From: an uncultured Eubacteriales bacterium
GTDB lineage: Bacteria; Bacillota; Clostridia; Oscillospirales; Butyricicoccaceae
Direction of reading: 5' to 3'
NCBI GenBank assembly: GCA_905199135.1
Contig: CAJKFC010000028.1
Location: 1 to 19,425, forward strand
DNA: 19,425 nucleotides
Shown here: positions 7,058-14,630 of the stretch, piece by piece
Layout of the letters: every line of letters starts with the position of its first letter
How positions within the stretch are numbered: the stretch's first letter is position 1
Made by a program: the position numbers and the translations under genes
The notes under the pieces: model-generated
What the model saw: the letters and a program-made list of their open reading frames with translations, nothing else
Database searches by the model: none
Told to the model about the DNA's origin: nothing

Positions 7058-8742
7058 AATTCGCCGGTACAGATTTTTCCGTCTTTGATGCGTATTACCG
7101 AGGTGCAGTCTGTAAGGGTGGACGGTCTGTGAGAAACTATTATGATTGTTTTGTCATGAAACTCTTCCCGCAGAGTCTTTAAAAGGGCCTTTTCGTGAAG
7201 AATATCGAGACTGCCGGTGGGTTCGTCCATGACTATTACATCGGGGTCGGAAAGCAGAACGCGAGCTATGCCGATTCGCTGCTTTTCTCCTCCCGAAAGT
7301 CTGCTGCCCATCTCTCCCATTTGGGTGGAATATCCCTGGGGAAGGCTGGCTATAAATTTATCTATGCCGGCTCTGCGGGCTGCCAGCTCAATTTCTTTGG
7401 GAGAGGCGTTTGGTCGTCCGAGGGCTATGTTTTGAGCAATAGTGCCGCTGAAGATAAAGGTATCCTGCTGGAATACCGCTATTCTCGAATAGAGCTCATC
7501 AAAGGAAACCTTATCTATCGGTATGCCGTTTATAAGGATCTTACCCTTTGTCGTCTTCCAAAAACCCATTAAAAGCCTTAAAACGGTAGATTTTCCTATA
7601 CCGCTTTCGCCTACTATTCCCAGCTTGTCGCCTTTCTTTATAGAAAGGCTGAAGTCGGAAAGTATTTCCTTGGGTCTTCCGCCGTAATTGAAAGATACAT
7701 TATCAAATACAATACTTTCGATTTTGCCGATTTTTTCAGGGTGGTCAGCAGGGATAAATTCGGGAGCTGTGTCCTCGAGGGCAAAGAGACGCTCGGCAGC
7801 AGCATAAGTCTCCAAAAGGCTGGACACCACCATGGTCAGAGACTGAGTGGAAGAGAAGGAGGCTGTGGCAACAAAGGAAATGACCACCGTGCCGACAGGG
7901 TTGACTGTGCCCTTTGAGGCAAGATAGGAGGCGACAGCAATTATGGCGATTCTTGCAAGATATACCAAAAAGGCAGGGGCACAGGAAACGGTCTGCCTGT
8001 GCAAGGTCAGCCCGTGAGCCGCGCGGTTTACCTGAATATTGGTGTCCTGTACCTGCTTGAGCTTTTCCTGTCCGCAGCCGAATATCTGTATGTCCCGTAA
8101 GCCGTAGATGCTCTCCAGCACCTGGGATTTAAGCCTGCCCAGCTGCACACGGTAGTTGTATCCTGTCTTTCTGCCGGCTTTTACGGCAAAAAGAGGAAAA
8201 ATGATGCTGACCGTTACATATATGGGCAGCAAAACGGCGGCAAATATGGGGTTTACGGCAAAGGCGAGAGCAAGGGTTGCGGTGGGAAGAATTACAACGG
8301 TAAAAATCGGGCCTATGGTGTGGGCAAAGAAAAACTCCACCGTTTCGATGTCGGATACGGCGATATTCATAATATCACCTTTTTCCCTGTCGACAAGACG
8401 GGCAGGGGCAAGGCGGCGTATTACATCGAAAAAAGAAATTCTCATGTGAGCCAGAAGACTGTATGCACCTGCGTGAGAGACATAGCCTTCGATATAACGG
8501 CAGACTACTATTAAAATGGCGCTTACAGCCGCCGCTGCAATGGAAAAAGCAGGGGAAAAATATGTGTCATAGCCGGCGGCAGACAAAAGAAGGAGAGCGC
8601 CGAAAGCCATGATGCTCATCTGTGAGAGATTACCCACAATGCTGGCAAGAGTCGATACGACAAGCTGTTTTTTGACAGGTGCCGCTATTGCAAGCAGCCT
8701 TTTTGTCATAACAGGTATTGAATATCGAAATTTATCGGACAT
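7042..8742 (-). CDS. Exporter-type ABC half-transporter, permease-ATPase fusion (second of pair)
   Basis: This 566-residue protein starts at the ATG 8740-8742, which has an AGGAGG site 9 bases upstream. A TTG two codons earlier would sit too close to that site. The first 310 or so residues are a six-helix ABC exporter membrane domain. The ATPase domain follows, with Walker A GESGIGKST (378-386), LSGGE signature (482-486), Walker B VIVMDE (502-507) and switch His538. All catalytic residues are present. It overlaps the preceding ABC gene by 11 bases, so the two should form a heterodimer. Exporter-fold pairs next to an AraC regulator include IrtAB/YbtPQ siderophore importers. CydDC thiol exporters have a similar layout, and a peptide or drug exporter cannot be excluded. 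The iron theme of the neighbours favours the first. Confidence 0.9.
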   Translation of the reverse strand: MSDKFRYSIPVMTKRLLAIAAPVKKQLVVSTLASIVGNLSQMSIMAFGALLLLSAAGYDTYFSPAFSIAAAAVSAILIVVCRYIEGYVSHAGAYSLLAHMRISFFDVIRRLAPARLVDREKGDIMNIAVSDIETVEFFFAHTIGPIFTVVILPTATLALAFAVNPIFAAVLLPIYVTVSIIFPLFAVKAGRKTGYNYRVQLGRLKSQVLESIYGLRDIQIFGCGQEKLKQVQDTNIQVNRAAHGLTLHRQTVSCAPAFLVYLARIAIIAVASYLASKGTVNPVGTVVISFVATASFSSTQSLTMVVSSLLETYAAAERLFALEDTAPEFIPADHPEKIGKIESIVFDNVSFNYGGRPKEILSDFSLSIKKGDKLGIVGESGIGKSTVLRLLMGFWKTTKGKILINGIPIDKVSFDELYSRIAVFQQDTFIFSGTIAQNIALGRPNASPKEIELAARRAGIDKFIASLPQGYSTQMGEMGSRLSGGEKQRIGIARVLLSDPDVIVMDEPTGSLDILHEKALLKTLREEFHDKTIIIVSHRPSTLTDCTSVIRIKDGKICTGELCGKH

Positions 8743-10495
8743 TTGCAAATACCTCCTCTCCGTGCCTTTCGAGGGCCGACTGCTGGTCTGTAAGCTGTTT
8801 GTAAAGACCGTTTTCCGACATCAGATGGCTGTGAGTTCCACTTTCGGACACCGAGCCGTTTTTCAGAACATATATGCAGTCGGCGTCCTTTATTGTAGAC
8901 AGCCTGTGAGATATTATGATGAGCGTTCTCGTGCGGGACAGCTCTGATATACAGCTCCATATCTCCTGCTCGCTGTCTATGTCGACGCTGGAGGTAGCTT
9001 CGTCAAAAATTATGTAGGGGGCGTTGGATAAAAGCGCCCTTGCTATGCCGATTTTCTGTCTCTGACCGCCCGAAAGCCTACTGCCGAAATCTCCCACGGG
9101 AGATTTAAGTCCCATGGGCTGAAGGTCGAGCCATTCTTTAAGCCTGACCTGTTCCAAAACCTTCAAAAGCTGGGCTTCGGAGGCGTCGGGAGCGGCGATG
9201 CGCAGATTTTCCTCGACAGTACCGGTAAATATGCTGACAGTCTGAGGGACCATAATTATGTTTTTGCGGAGCTGCCGGGGCGTGAGAGACAGATAGTCTC
9301 TGCCTTCAAAATATATGTGTCCTTCGAGAGGGTCGAAAAATTTCATCAAAAGACCGGCAGCAGTACTTTTGCCGCAGCCGGAAAGACCCACTATGGCTGT
9401 GACCTTGTCTTTGGGAATATCCATAGACAGGCGGCAGACGGCGGGATTTCTGCCGGGGTAGCAATAGGATACATTGTCTATCCTTATGCCGTCAAAGCTG
9501 TCGGCACAGAGGGGCATATTTGGATAATAGGGGCGGGAGGTGTCGATAGACAGCAGCTTTTCCACTTTGTCGGCGGCAGCCACCCCTGCAAGAGCCGAGT
9601 GAGTGGCGTTCATAAGAGATCTGACCGAAGCGAAAAAACCGGAGCTCATGAGCAGTATCATGAGAGATGAGGAAAAATCGATGCGGTGCAATGCAAGCTG
9701 TCGGTAGGACATGACGGCAGATATAAATACCGCCGAATATATAAGACCGTCGGTGAGAAAAAAGGAACGGAAGTTGACCTTCATCACCTGCATTATCTTT
9801 TTGTTGAAATCAAATGCCTTGGAACGCAGAACAGAGGCTCTGGCGTCGTCCTGCCGGAAAAGTTTAAGCTCGGTAAGACCTCGGATGCTTTCGAGATAAT
9901 ATCCCGTAAGATCTTCCAGAGATGTCCAGTAGTCGGCTTTCAGCTTTTCTATACGGCTGCGGAATATGTTGTTGAGAGGCATCAGCACTATGGAAACGGC
10001 AAACAGAACCAGCGCCACAGAAGGCGACAGAGGACGAAGTCTGAAGTATAGGTATATGGGAGCTATCAGGCAGTATATGAGACCGGGGAGATATTTGCTG
10101 TAATATATCTGCATGGCTTCTACTGCGTCTACGCTGGCGGTTATTGCCGAAACGGGGCCGATCTTTTCAATATTGCCCACATCCAGCTCCAGAGCTTTGG
10201 AAAAAATATCTCCTCTGAGAGATTTTCTGGCTTTGGCGGTGCAGCGGTATTCTGCCTCGCCTATTAGCAGCTCTGTCAAAAGCATGGTGACGGCGGCTGC
10301 CAAGGCTGTCAGAACGGCGGCGGAGGCTTTGTCTGAATCCAAAGACGCAGAGGCGGCGCTCCCCAAAAAGCCGGATATCACCTGAGCAAAACGGGCGGTG
10401 AGGACCAAGGAAAAAAGCTTGAGAGCCACTATCAAAAGTATCCGTCCCCATAGACCCTTTGACATGCGGATTAAAGTTTTGTTTAGCAGAAGCAT
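8732..10495 (-). CDS. Exporter-type ABC half-transporter, permease-ATPase fusion (first of pair)
   Basis: This 587-residue protein has an N-terminal six-helix membrane domain (about 1-315). The nucleotide-binding domain carries Walker A GLSGCGKST (370-378), Q-loop Gln418, LSGGQ (474-478), Walker B IIFDE (495-499) and switch His530, so it is catalytically complete. It is the promoter-proximal gene of the minus-strand cluster and overlaps the next ABC gene. The ATG at 10493-10495 has a GAGAGG site 6 bases upstream. A DtxR-like palindrome sits in its promoter, which suggests repression when iron or manganese is plentiful and hence a role in metal or siderophore uptake. Substrate and direction are inferred. 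CydD-like and drug-export functions remain possible from sequence alone. Confidence 0.9.
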   Translation of the reverse strand: MLLLNKTLIRMSKGLWGRILLIVALKLFSLVLTARFAQVISGFLGSAASASLDSDKASAAVLTALAAAVTMLLTELLIGEAEYRCTAKARKSLRGDIFSKALELDVGNIEKIGPVSAITASVDAVEAMQIYYSKYLPGLIYCLIAPIYLYFRLRPLSPSVALVLFAVSIVLMPLNNIFRSRIEKLKADYWTSLEDLTGYYLESIRGLTELKLFRQDDARASVLRSKAFDFNKKIMQVMKVNFRSFFLTDGLIYSAVFISAVMSYRQLALHRIDFSSSLMILLMSSGFFASVRSLMNATHSALAGVAAADKVEKLLSIDTSRPYYPNMPLCADSFDGIRIDNVSYCYPGRNPAVCRLSMDIPKDKVTAIVGLSGCGKSTAAGLLMKFFDPLEGHIYFEGRDYLSLTPRQLRKNIIMVPQTVSIFTGTVEENLRIAAPDASEAQLLKVLEQVRLKEWLDLQPMGLKSPVGDFGSRLSGGQRQKIGIARALLSNAPYIIFDEATSSVDIDSEQEIWSCISELSRTRTLIIISHRLSTIKDADCIYVLKNGSVSESGTHSHLMSENGLYKQLTDQQSALERHGEEVFANVR

Positions 10496-10509
10496 GACAT
10501 ACCTCTCAA

Positions 10510-10539
10510 ATAATAATTAGTTATAGCTAACTAACTCAA
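10510..10539 (-). promoter_or_regulatory. Promoter of the ABC-AraC operon
   Basis: On the minus strand, -35 TTGAGT (plus 10534-10539) and -10 TATTAT (plus 10510-10515) are 18 bases apart. Transcription would begin only a few bases before the GAGAGG ribosome binding site, giving a very short leader. The spacer is almost entirely the palindrome described separately. Confidence 0.55.
10517..10534. promoter_or_regulatory. DtxR/IdeR-like operator palindrome
   Basis: TTAGTTATAGCTAACTAA has perfect 7-base arms TTAGTTA and TAACTAA around TAGC. The layout resembles the DtxR/IdeR consensus TTAGGTTAGSCTAACCTAA, one base shorter and lacking the inner G/C pair of each half. It lies exactly between the -35 and -10 of the ABC operon, where a metal-loaded repressor would block RNA polymerase. 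The regulator is not in this window. MntR-type or another winged-helix repressor is an alternative. Confidence 0.65.
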
Positions 10540-10618
10540 TTCTAACACTATTTTCTAAAACCGTCAATATGTTTTAATATAAATTATTGTAAAAAAGTTG
10601 GGGAGCCGGCAGGGTATG

Positions 10619-10648
10619 TTGACAGAGGGGATTGTCATATAGTAAAAT
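10619..10648 (+). promoter_or_regulatory. Promoter of the 132-residue gene
   Basis: A consensus -35 TTGACA (10619-10624) is followed after 18 bases by TAAAAT (10643-10648), a five-of-six -10 match. The gene start is 42 bases further on. An 8-base direct repeat TTGTCATA occurs at 10632-10639 and 10653-10660, one copy in the spacer and one just after the -10, 21 bases apart. Confidence 0.6.
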
Positions 10649-10689
10649 ATATTTGTCATAGTATAAGGCGGGCCGAAAGGAGAGATAAT

Positions 10690-11088
10690 ATGGGACTTTT
10701 CAGCAAAAAACCGAAATACACTCTCAAGGACGAGATTTTCACCGCCTCCGACCATATGCGAAAGCTGCTGCACTCCTTTGGTTACAGAGCCGACTATTCC
10801 ATGGCTTCTTTAAAGGACACCGACAGCTTTTTGAGGGAGAGGCGCAATCACCTGACCGATAACGACAAATTCCTCATCGGCTCCTATGTGGGGGAGACGG
10901 TGATAAGGCTCATGGGCGGCGAATGGCACATCGACAAGACCGACGAAAACTGGAAGATAAACGCCACGGTGGTGACAGCCCACGGAATAATTTTCCGCCC
11001 CATGCAGAAGGTTGAAAAAAGATGCTGCGAGGAGGACGGAGAGAGCCTCTACGACTATGTGGAAAAGGCCAAGGAGGCCGGAGAATAA
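10690..11088 (+). CDS. Hypothetical cytosolic protein, 132 residues
   Basis: This small charged protein has no signal peptide or membrane segment. The central block KFLIGSYVGETVIRLMGGEW (about residues 58-77) faintly recalls proteins with a GxYxGExxRxxxGGEW core, but I cannot assign a family. The ATG follows AAAGGAGAG with good spacing, and the gene has its own promoter and terminator, so it is a single-gene unit. It is divergent from the ABC operon, with starts 195 bases apart, and might share its regulation; that is inference only. The C-terminus is acidic and Lys-rich. Confidence 0.78.
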   Translation: MGLFSKKPKYTLKDEIFTASDHMRKLLHSFGYRADYSMASLKDTDSFLRERRNHLTDNDKFLIGSYVGETVIRLMGGEWHIDKTDENWKINATVVTAHGIIFRPMQKVEKRCCEEDGESLYDYVEKAKEAGE

Positions 11089-11116
11089 AAAAGACTTCCC
11101 TCGGGAAGTCTTTTTT
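11087..11116 (+). terminator. Intrinsic terminator after the 132-residue gene
   Basis: The arms AAAAAAGACTTCC and GGAAGTCTTTTTT surround a CTCG loop and end in a U-run. The hairpin starts at the stop codon of the upstream gene. Confidence 0.9.
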
Positions 11117-11150
11117 ACGGCTGTGCCGTTCATAAAATAGCCGAAATAAA

Positions 11151-11179
11151 TTGACAAAATATATAAAATATGGTAAATT
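11151..11179 (+). promoter_or_regulatory. Promoter of the secreted-protein gene
   Basis: TTGACA (11151-11156), a 17-base AT-rich spacer and TAAATT (11174-11179, four of six) lie 54 bases before the start of the next gene. The -35 is perfect and the -10 weaker. Confidence 0.6.
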
Positions 11180-11233
11180 AAAAACAGATAAACAGTAAAT
11201 AACGACTATATTGAAAACGAAAGGAGAGGGAAT

Positions 11234-11833
11234 ATGAAAAAGCTTATATCCATACTGCTTTGTCTGTCGATGTTTGCAATTATTTTGGTGCCGTCTTTGG
11301 CTATAAGCGAAGAGGAAAGGCTTGAAAACAATTTAAAGGCCGACGAGTACAACACAAGGCTTGTGATATACTTCACGGAAAAAGGCGCATACCCCGACAA
11401 TTACGGCGGCGCCCATTTGAATCAGGAGACGGGTAATCTCGTCATAAACCTCACCGAGAGAAGCGAGGCCATCGAGGCCGAGTATTATGAGATATGTCAG
11501 GCAGAAAAGCTCGAGTTCAGAACGGTCAAATACTCCTTAAATCAGCTTTTTGCGGCGACAAACGAGGTGAAACGCCGCACCGATGAGCTGGAAAAGACAG
11601 GAAAATATACCGACGGCCCCATAGTTACTGCCAGCGCCGTGAGACAGAGCGAAAACATAGTGTGGCTCTTTGCAAACTACGCCTATTACGGCAGGATAAC
11701 CGAGGAAGCCCTCTGCCCCGACACTCCCGACGCGATAGTTCTCAAGTTCAGCATCGACGAAAAGGCCATAACGCAGGCGGTGAAATCGGGCGCGGACATG
11801 ATAAAATCCACGGCGGAAACACTCAAAAAATAG
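11234..11833 (+). CDS. Secreted protein of unknown function, 199 residues
   Basis: A classical signal peptide is present: MKK, a hydrophobic core, and likely cleavage near Ala23 in VPSLA. There is no lipobox cysteine, so it should be exported and released or wall-associated. The mature part is Glu/Lys-rich and mostly helical in appearance. It contains YPDNYGGAHLNQETGNLVIN (about residues 53-72), a pattern I associate with pro-domain-like N-terminal segments of clostridial exported proteins; no protease domain follows. It starts at an ATG behind AAAGGAGAGG. The 95-residue membrane gene follows 38 bases later with no terminator between, so they are probably co-transcribed. No function can be assigned. 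Confidence 0.8.
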   Translation: MKKLISILLCLSMFAIILVPSLAISEEERLENNLKADEYNTRLVIYFTEKGAYPDNYGGAHLNQETGNLVINLTERSEAIEAEYYEICQAEKLEFRTVKYSLNQLFAATNEVKRRTDELEKTGKYTDGPIVTASAVRQSENIVWLFANYAYYGRITEEALCPDTPDAIVLKFSIDEKAITQAVKSGADMIKSTAETLKK

Positions 11834-11871
11834 GCTCTGTATTTGAAATAAACAGAAAGGCAGGTTAAAGC

Positions 11872-12159
11872 ATGAAAACTGCGGCAATTTTTATGGCGAT
11901 TATTATATTCAATATTTTCCTTTTTTATCTCGTCAAAAGTATATTGAGCAAAAACAAAAAATACAGCCCCACAGGCGTCTACGCCTGCCTGTCGATAATA
12001 GCCACCTTTGTATTCATCAAATCCATGGTCATGCAGATTACCGACAGCGAATTTCTCGCACTTTTGCTGACCGCCGTCATATGGTATGTGCTGTCGGGTC
12101 TGGCGATTTTCCCGTGCCGATGGGTGTGCCGAAAAATAAAACACAGCTCCGCAAAATAA
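11872..12159 (+). CDS. Small integral membrane protein, 95 residues
   Basis: Three hydrophobic segments are visible at about residues 3-24, 37-56 and 62-82. A basic loop (SKNKK) follows the first and a basic C-terminus (RWVCRKIKHSSAK) suggests a cytoplasmic end. The ATG follows an imperfect AGGCAGG site. It lies in the same transcription unit as the secreted protein and ends at a strong terminator. I do not recognise a family. Confidence 0.72.
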   Translation: MKTAAIFMAIIIFNIFLFYLVKSILSKNKKYSPTGVYACLSIIATFVFIKSMVMQITDSEFLALLLTAVIWYVLSGLAIFPCRWVCRKIKHSSAK

Positions 12160-12190
12160 AAAAACCGTCCGATATTTCGGACGGTTTTTT
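12159..12190 (+). terminator. Intrinsic terminator after the 95-residue gene
   Basis: Perfect 14-base arms, AAAAAACCGTCCGA and TCGGACGGTTTTTT, surround a TATT loop. The stem overlaps the end of the coding sequence and has U-runs in both orientations. Confidence 0.93.
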
Positions 12191-12212
12191 AGCGCAGACT
12201 GGAAATTTATTG

Positions 12213-12464
12213 TGTAGGGAACGGCTAATATGCCGTTCCGCCCCCATCCATCGTCCCCCCGTAAAAAACTCCGTATCCACCGAGCTGCATCTGACAATTC
12301 GCGTCGGTAGGGGGGCGCGACACTTGAAATTTAATTCTCTTCTCGCGTTTTGCTTACTTTTTCTCAAAAAGCAGGAGGGAGTTCCGCGGGTGCTTCGTAT
12401 TGCACTCTCTTATTGATACTACCAAAACTTCATTTTGCGGAACGACACACGGTCGTTCCCTACA
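12213..12464. repeat. Intergenic element with 11-bp terminal inverted repeats and end hairpins
   Basis: The 375 bases between the terminator at 12190 and the CAT gene at 12566 hold no convincing gene. The left end TGTAGGGAACG (12213-12223) is the exact inverse of the right end CGTTCCCTACA (12454-12464). Each end folds: GGAACGGC/GCCGTTCC with a TAATAT loop on the left (12218-12239), and GGAACGAC/GTCGTTCC with an ACACG loop on the right (12439-12459). A degraded copy of the right end, TCGTTTCCTAC, occurs at 12523-12533. This resembles MITE- or REP-like intergenic repeats of gut Clostridia. No target-site duplication is visible and there is no transposase. Confidence 0.65.
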
Positions 12465-12565
12465 AGGAGGAAACAAAACCCGTGCCGTTCACAATGAAAA
12501 CGGACAAAATACAAAATTTCAGTCGTTTCCTACGGGTGCGCGGTGTGTTGCCGTTTCGCTGAATA

Positions 12566-13189
12566 TCATTCGCCGTTTATAAGGCGCTGAAGGTCGTCTA
12601 AAAAGCGGCACAGGTGAAAGCCGTCGCACACGGCGTGGTGCACCTGCACCGAGAGGGGCATGAGATATCTGCCCTTTTCCTCATAATATCTGCCCATGGT
12701 GAAGATGGGGATAAGATAGCCGTAGCCCCTTTGAAGATTGAGGTTGAAGCCGTCAAAGGACGACCACGGAATCATTGAAACGGGAAAATTGTTTTCGGGT
12801 ACATTCGGCTTGGCGTCCATATCATGACAGCCGCCGTAGAGGGATATGTCCTCGTTATAGTTTTTGAGAAACACATCGTAATCCTCGCTGTACTCTGTCC
12901 ATATGTTGGAAAAGGTCTCGGTGTCCTTGTGAAACACAGTGTAGCAGGGCAGCATGGAGTCGAAAACACCCAGCCTTCCCTCGCCGTCAAAGGACATTCT
13001 GAAAGCCCTGTGCCTGTTTACCGCCGAAGTTATGAAATAGAGCATGGCGGGGTAGAGCTTTTGCCCTCTGTTTTTGATCTCGGTTATGTCGAGTTTTACG
13101 CACATGCTGTATGTGCAGGGAACGGATTTTGTAAAATGCTCAAAATGCTCCCGCCTTTGGAATTTTTCAAGGTCTATAAGTTCAAACAT
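12566..13189 (-). CDS. cat: Chloramphenicol acetyltransferase (type A family)
   Basis: This 207-residue protein is collinear with trimeric CatA enzymes, which acetylate the 3-hydroxyl of chloramphenicol using acetyl-CoA. The active-site signature QVHHAVCDGFH near the C-terminus gives catalytic His185 and structural Asp189. Other family blocks are LYPAMLYFITSAVNRHRAFR, FSNIWT and the conserved IPWSSFDGFNLN. Length is slightly short of the usual 213-219 because the C-terminus ends soon after the active site. The ATG has a GGGAGGAAT site. The gene lies 37 bases after a MATE efflux gene, with a hairpin filling the gap, so expression probably needs read-through or a promoter inside the MATE gene. 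Chromosomal CAT-like proteins do not always confer resistance; activity is untested. Confidence 0.92.
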   Translation of the reverse strand: MFELIDLEKFQRREHFEHFTKSVPCTYSMCVKLDITEIKNRGQKLYPAMLYFITSAVNRHRAFRMSFDGEGRLGVFDSMLPCYTVFHKDTETFSNIWTEYSEDYDVFLKNYNEDISLYGGCHDMDAKPNVPENNFPVSMIPWSSFDGFNLNLQRGYGYLIPIFTMGRYYEEKGRYLMPLSVQVHHAVCDGFHLCRFLDDLQRLINGE

Positions 13190-13202
13190 AATTCCTCCCG
13201 AT

Positions 13203-13228
13203 AAAAAAGAGCCTTAAGGCTCTTTTTT
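13203..13228 (-). terminator. Terminator-like perfect palindrome between MATE and CAT
   Basis: A 26-base perfect palindrome has arms AAAAAAGAGCC and GGCTCTTTTTT around TTAA. It overlaps the MATE stop codon and ends 8 bases before the CAT ribosome binding site. It may terminate most MATE transcripts and attenuate CAT expression. Confidence 0.85.
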
Positions 13229-14600
13229 ACTCTGTTACTCGTTTTTTGAAAATGTCCAGTTTTCTTATAATGGTGGACGAAAGGGCGAAGCGGCACAGAA
13301 TGTCTATGCTCATGGCGATCCATATCCATACGATTGTGGTATTGGGAACAAGATATGCGAATATGTAGGACAGGGAAACTCTGACGCCCCAAAGGCAGGC
13401 GGCTGCAATATACATCGGGGGCTTTGTATGTCCTGCGCCTCTCATGGCGCCGCAGAATATGCCGTGGAGATTCTGGGGAATGAGGGTGCAGGAGGTTATG
13501 ATGAGGTAGATCGAGCCGAGGGCGATGATGTCTTCCGAGGGGGTCAGTATGCCCATGAGCTGACGGCGGAAGAGTATCATTATCGTCATTGTCATGGCCG
13601 ATATGGTGCCCATGTATTTGAATATTTTTTTGTAATATTTTCTGCCGGTCTCCATGTCGCCCGCGCCGAAGGAACGGCCGACAAAAGAGGTTGTGGCGAT
13701 ACCGAAGCCCATGGTGGGCATATAGGATATGCTTTCGGCCTGCATGGCAAGCTGATGGGCGGCGTAGGAATAGTCGCCGTACTGGATAATCGGCTTCATC
13801 ATGGCGATAGAGCCCAGCTGCCAGACCATGTTTTCAAAGGCCGACGGAATGCCTATCTGATAAAGGTGCACAAGCTGAGCCTTTGTGTTGGCTAAGTTGG
13901 CCTTAAGCTCTTTGAACATATCGGTTATAATTTTCTTTTTTATAAGTATTACCACGCAGACAAAGCACATGGCAACCTGGGATATGACTGTGGCGAGGGC
14001 GGCGCCCACTATGCCGAACTTGGGTATGCCGAGAGGGCCGAACATGAGGACATAGCCCAAAACGATGTTGACTATGTTGTATACCACCGACACCTTCATG
14101 GGAGTCTTGGCGTTGCCGAAGCCCTGGAGAATACTGGCGGTCGAAAGCATGACCGACCAGAAGGGGAGGCCGACGGCAATTATGCGCATGTAAATTATGG
14201 AATTGGCCATAGTCTCCTCACTGCCGCCGAAAAATCTGACGATGGGGGGAGCGAAAGCCACTATAAGGGACGAGAAAAATGCCACTATGAGAATGAGGGA
14301 GAACACGCCGAGTATCGAGGTCAGCTTGAGGTTCTTCTCCTGCTTGGCGCCCACATCTCGGGCGACACATACCGTGATGCCTATTCCCATACCTTTTACA
14401 AAGGACCATAGGAGCTGGGTTATTCTGGTGCCCACGCCCACGGCGTTTACGGCCAGGACATCTATCCTGCCGAGCATAGCCATGATGACCGTGCTGGAGA
14501 TCATCTGAAGTATGCCCTCTATCGTGACGGGCACGATCATTGACAGCACATTTCTGCGTATCTCTGCGTCGGACGACGCGGAGAGCACTTTGTTTTCCAT
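13227..14600 (-). CDS. MATE-family multidrug/cation antiporter
   Basis: This 457-residue membrane protein is built from two six-helix halves typical of MATE transporters, which expel cationic drugs or metabolites using a Na+ or H+ gradient. Family blocks include PVTIEGILQMISSTVIMAMLG near the N-terminus, VNAVGVGTRI, the inter-half segment GIPSAFENMVWQLGSI and the second-half GFGIATTSFVGRSFGAGDMETG. The ATG follows GGGAGGT. A good promoter precedes it in the gap shared with spoIIGA. The stop codon lies in the terminator-like hairpin that separates it from the CAT gene. Substrate cannot be told from sequence; the CAT neighbour suggests a drug-defence unit. Confidence 0.92.
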   Translation of the reverse strand: MENKVLSASSDAEIRRNVLSMIVPVTIEGILQMISSTVIMAMLGRIDVLAVNAVGVGTRITQLLWSFVKGMGIGITVCVARDVGAKQEKNLKLTSILGVFSLILIVAFFSSLIVAFAPPIVRFFGGSEETMANSIIYMRIIAVGLPFWSVMLSTASILQGFGNAKTPMKVSVVYNIVNIVLGYVLMFGPLGIPKFGIVGAALATVISQVAMCFVCVVILIKKKIITDMFKELKANLANTKAQLVHLYQIGIPSAFENMVWQLGSIAMMKPIIQYGDYSYAAHQLAMQAESISYMPTMGFGIATTSFVGRSFGAGDMETGRKYYKKIFKYMGTISAMTMTIMILFRRQLMGILTPSEDIIALGSIYLIITSCTLIPQNLHGIFCGAMRGAGHTKPPMYIAAACLWGVRVSLSYIFAYLVPNTTIVWIWIAMSIDILCRFALSSTIIRKLDIFKKRVTE

Positions 14601-14630
14601 ATTTACCTCCCAAAATATTGTTTTATAATA

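Noticed and set aside
8746..8748. TTG as start of the second ABC gene
   Set aside because: It would be only 3 bases from the AGGAGG site; the ATG two codons later has ideal spacing.
10564..10773. 69-codon minus-strand frame in the gap upstream of the 132-residue gene
   Set aside because: It overlaps that gene's promoter and start, has no ribosome binding site and low-complexity AT-rich codons.
12081..12416. 111-codon plus-strand open frame across the terminator and repeat
   Set aside because: It runs through an intrinsic terminator and the hairpin repeat, overlaps the 95-residue gene in another frame and has no protein-like features.
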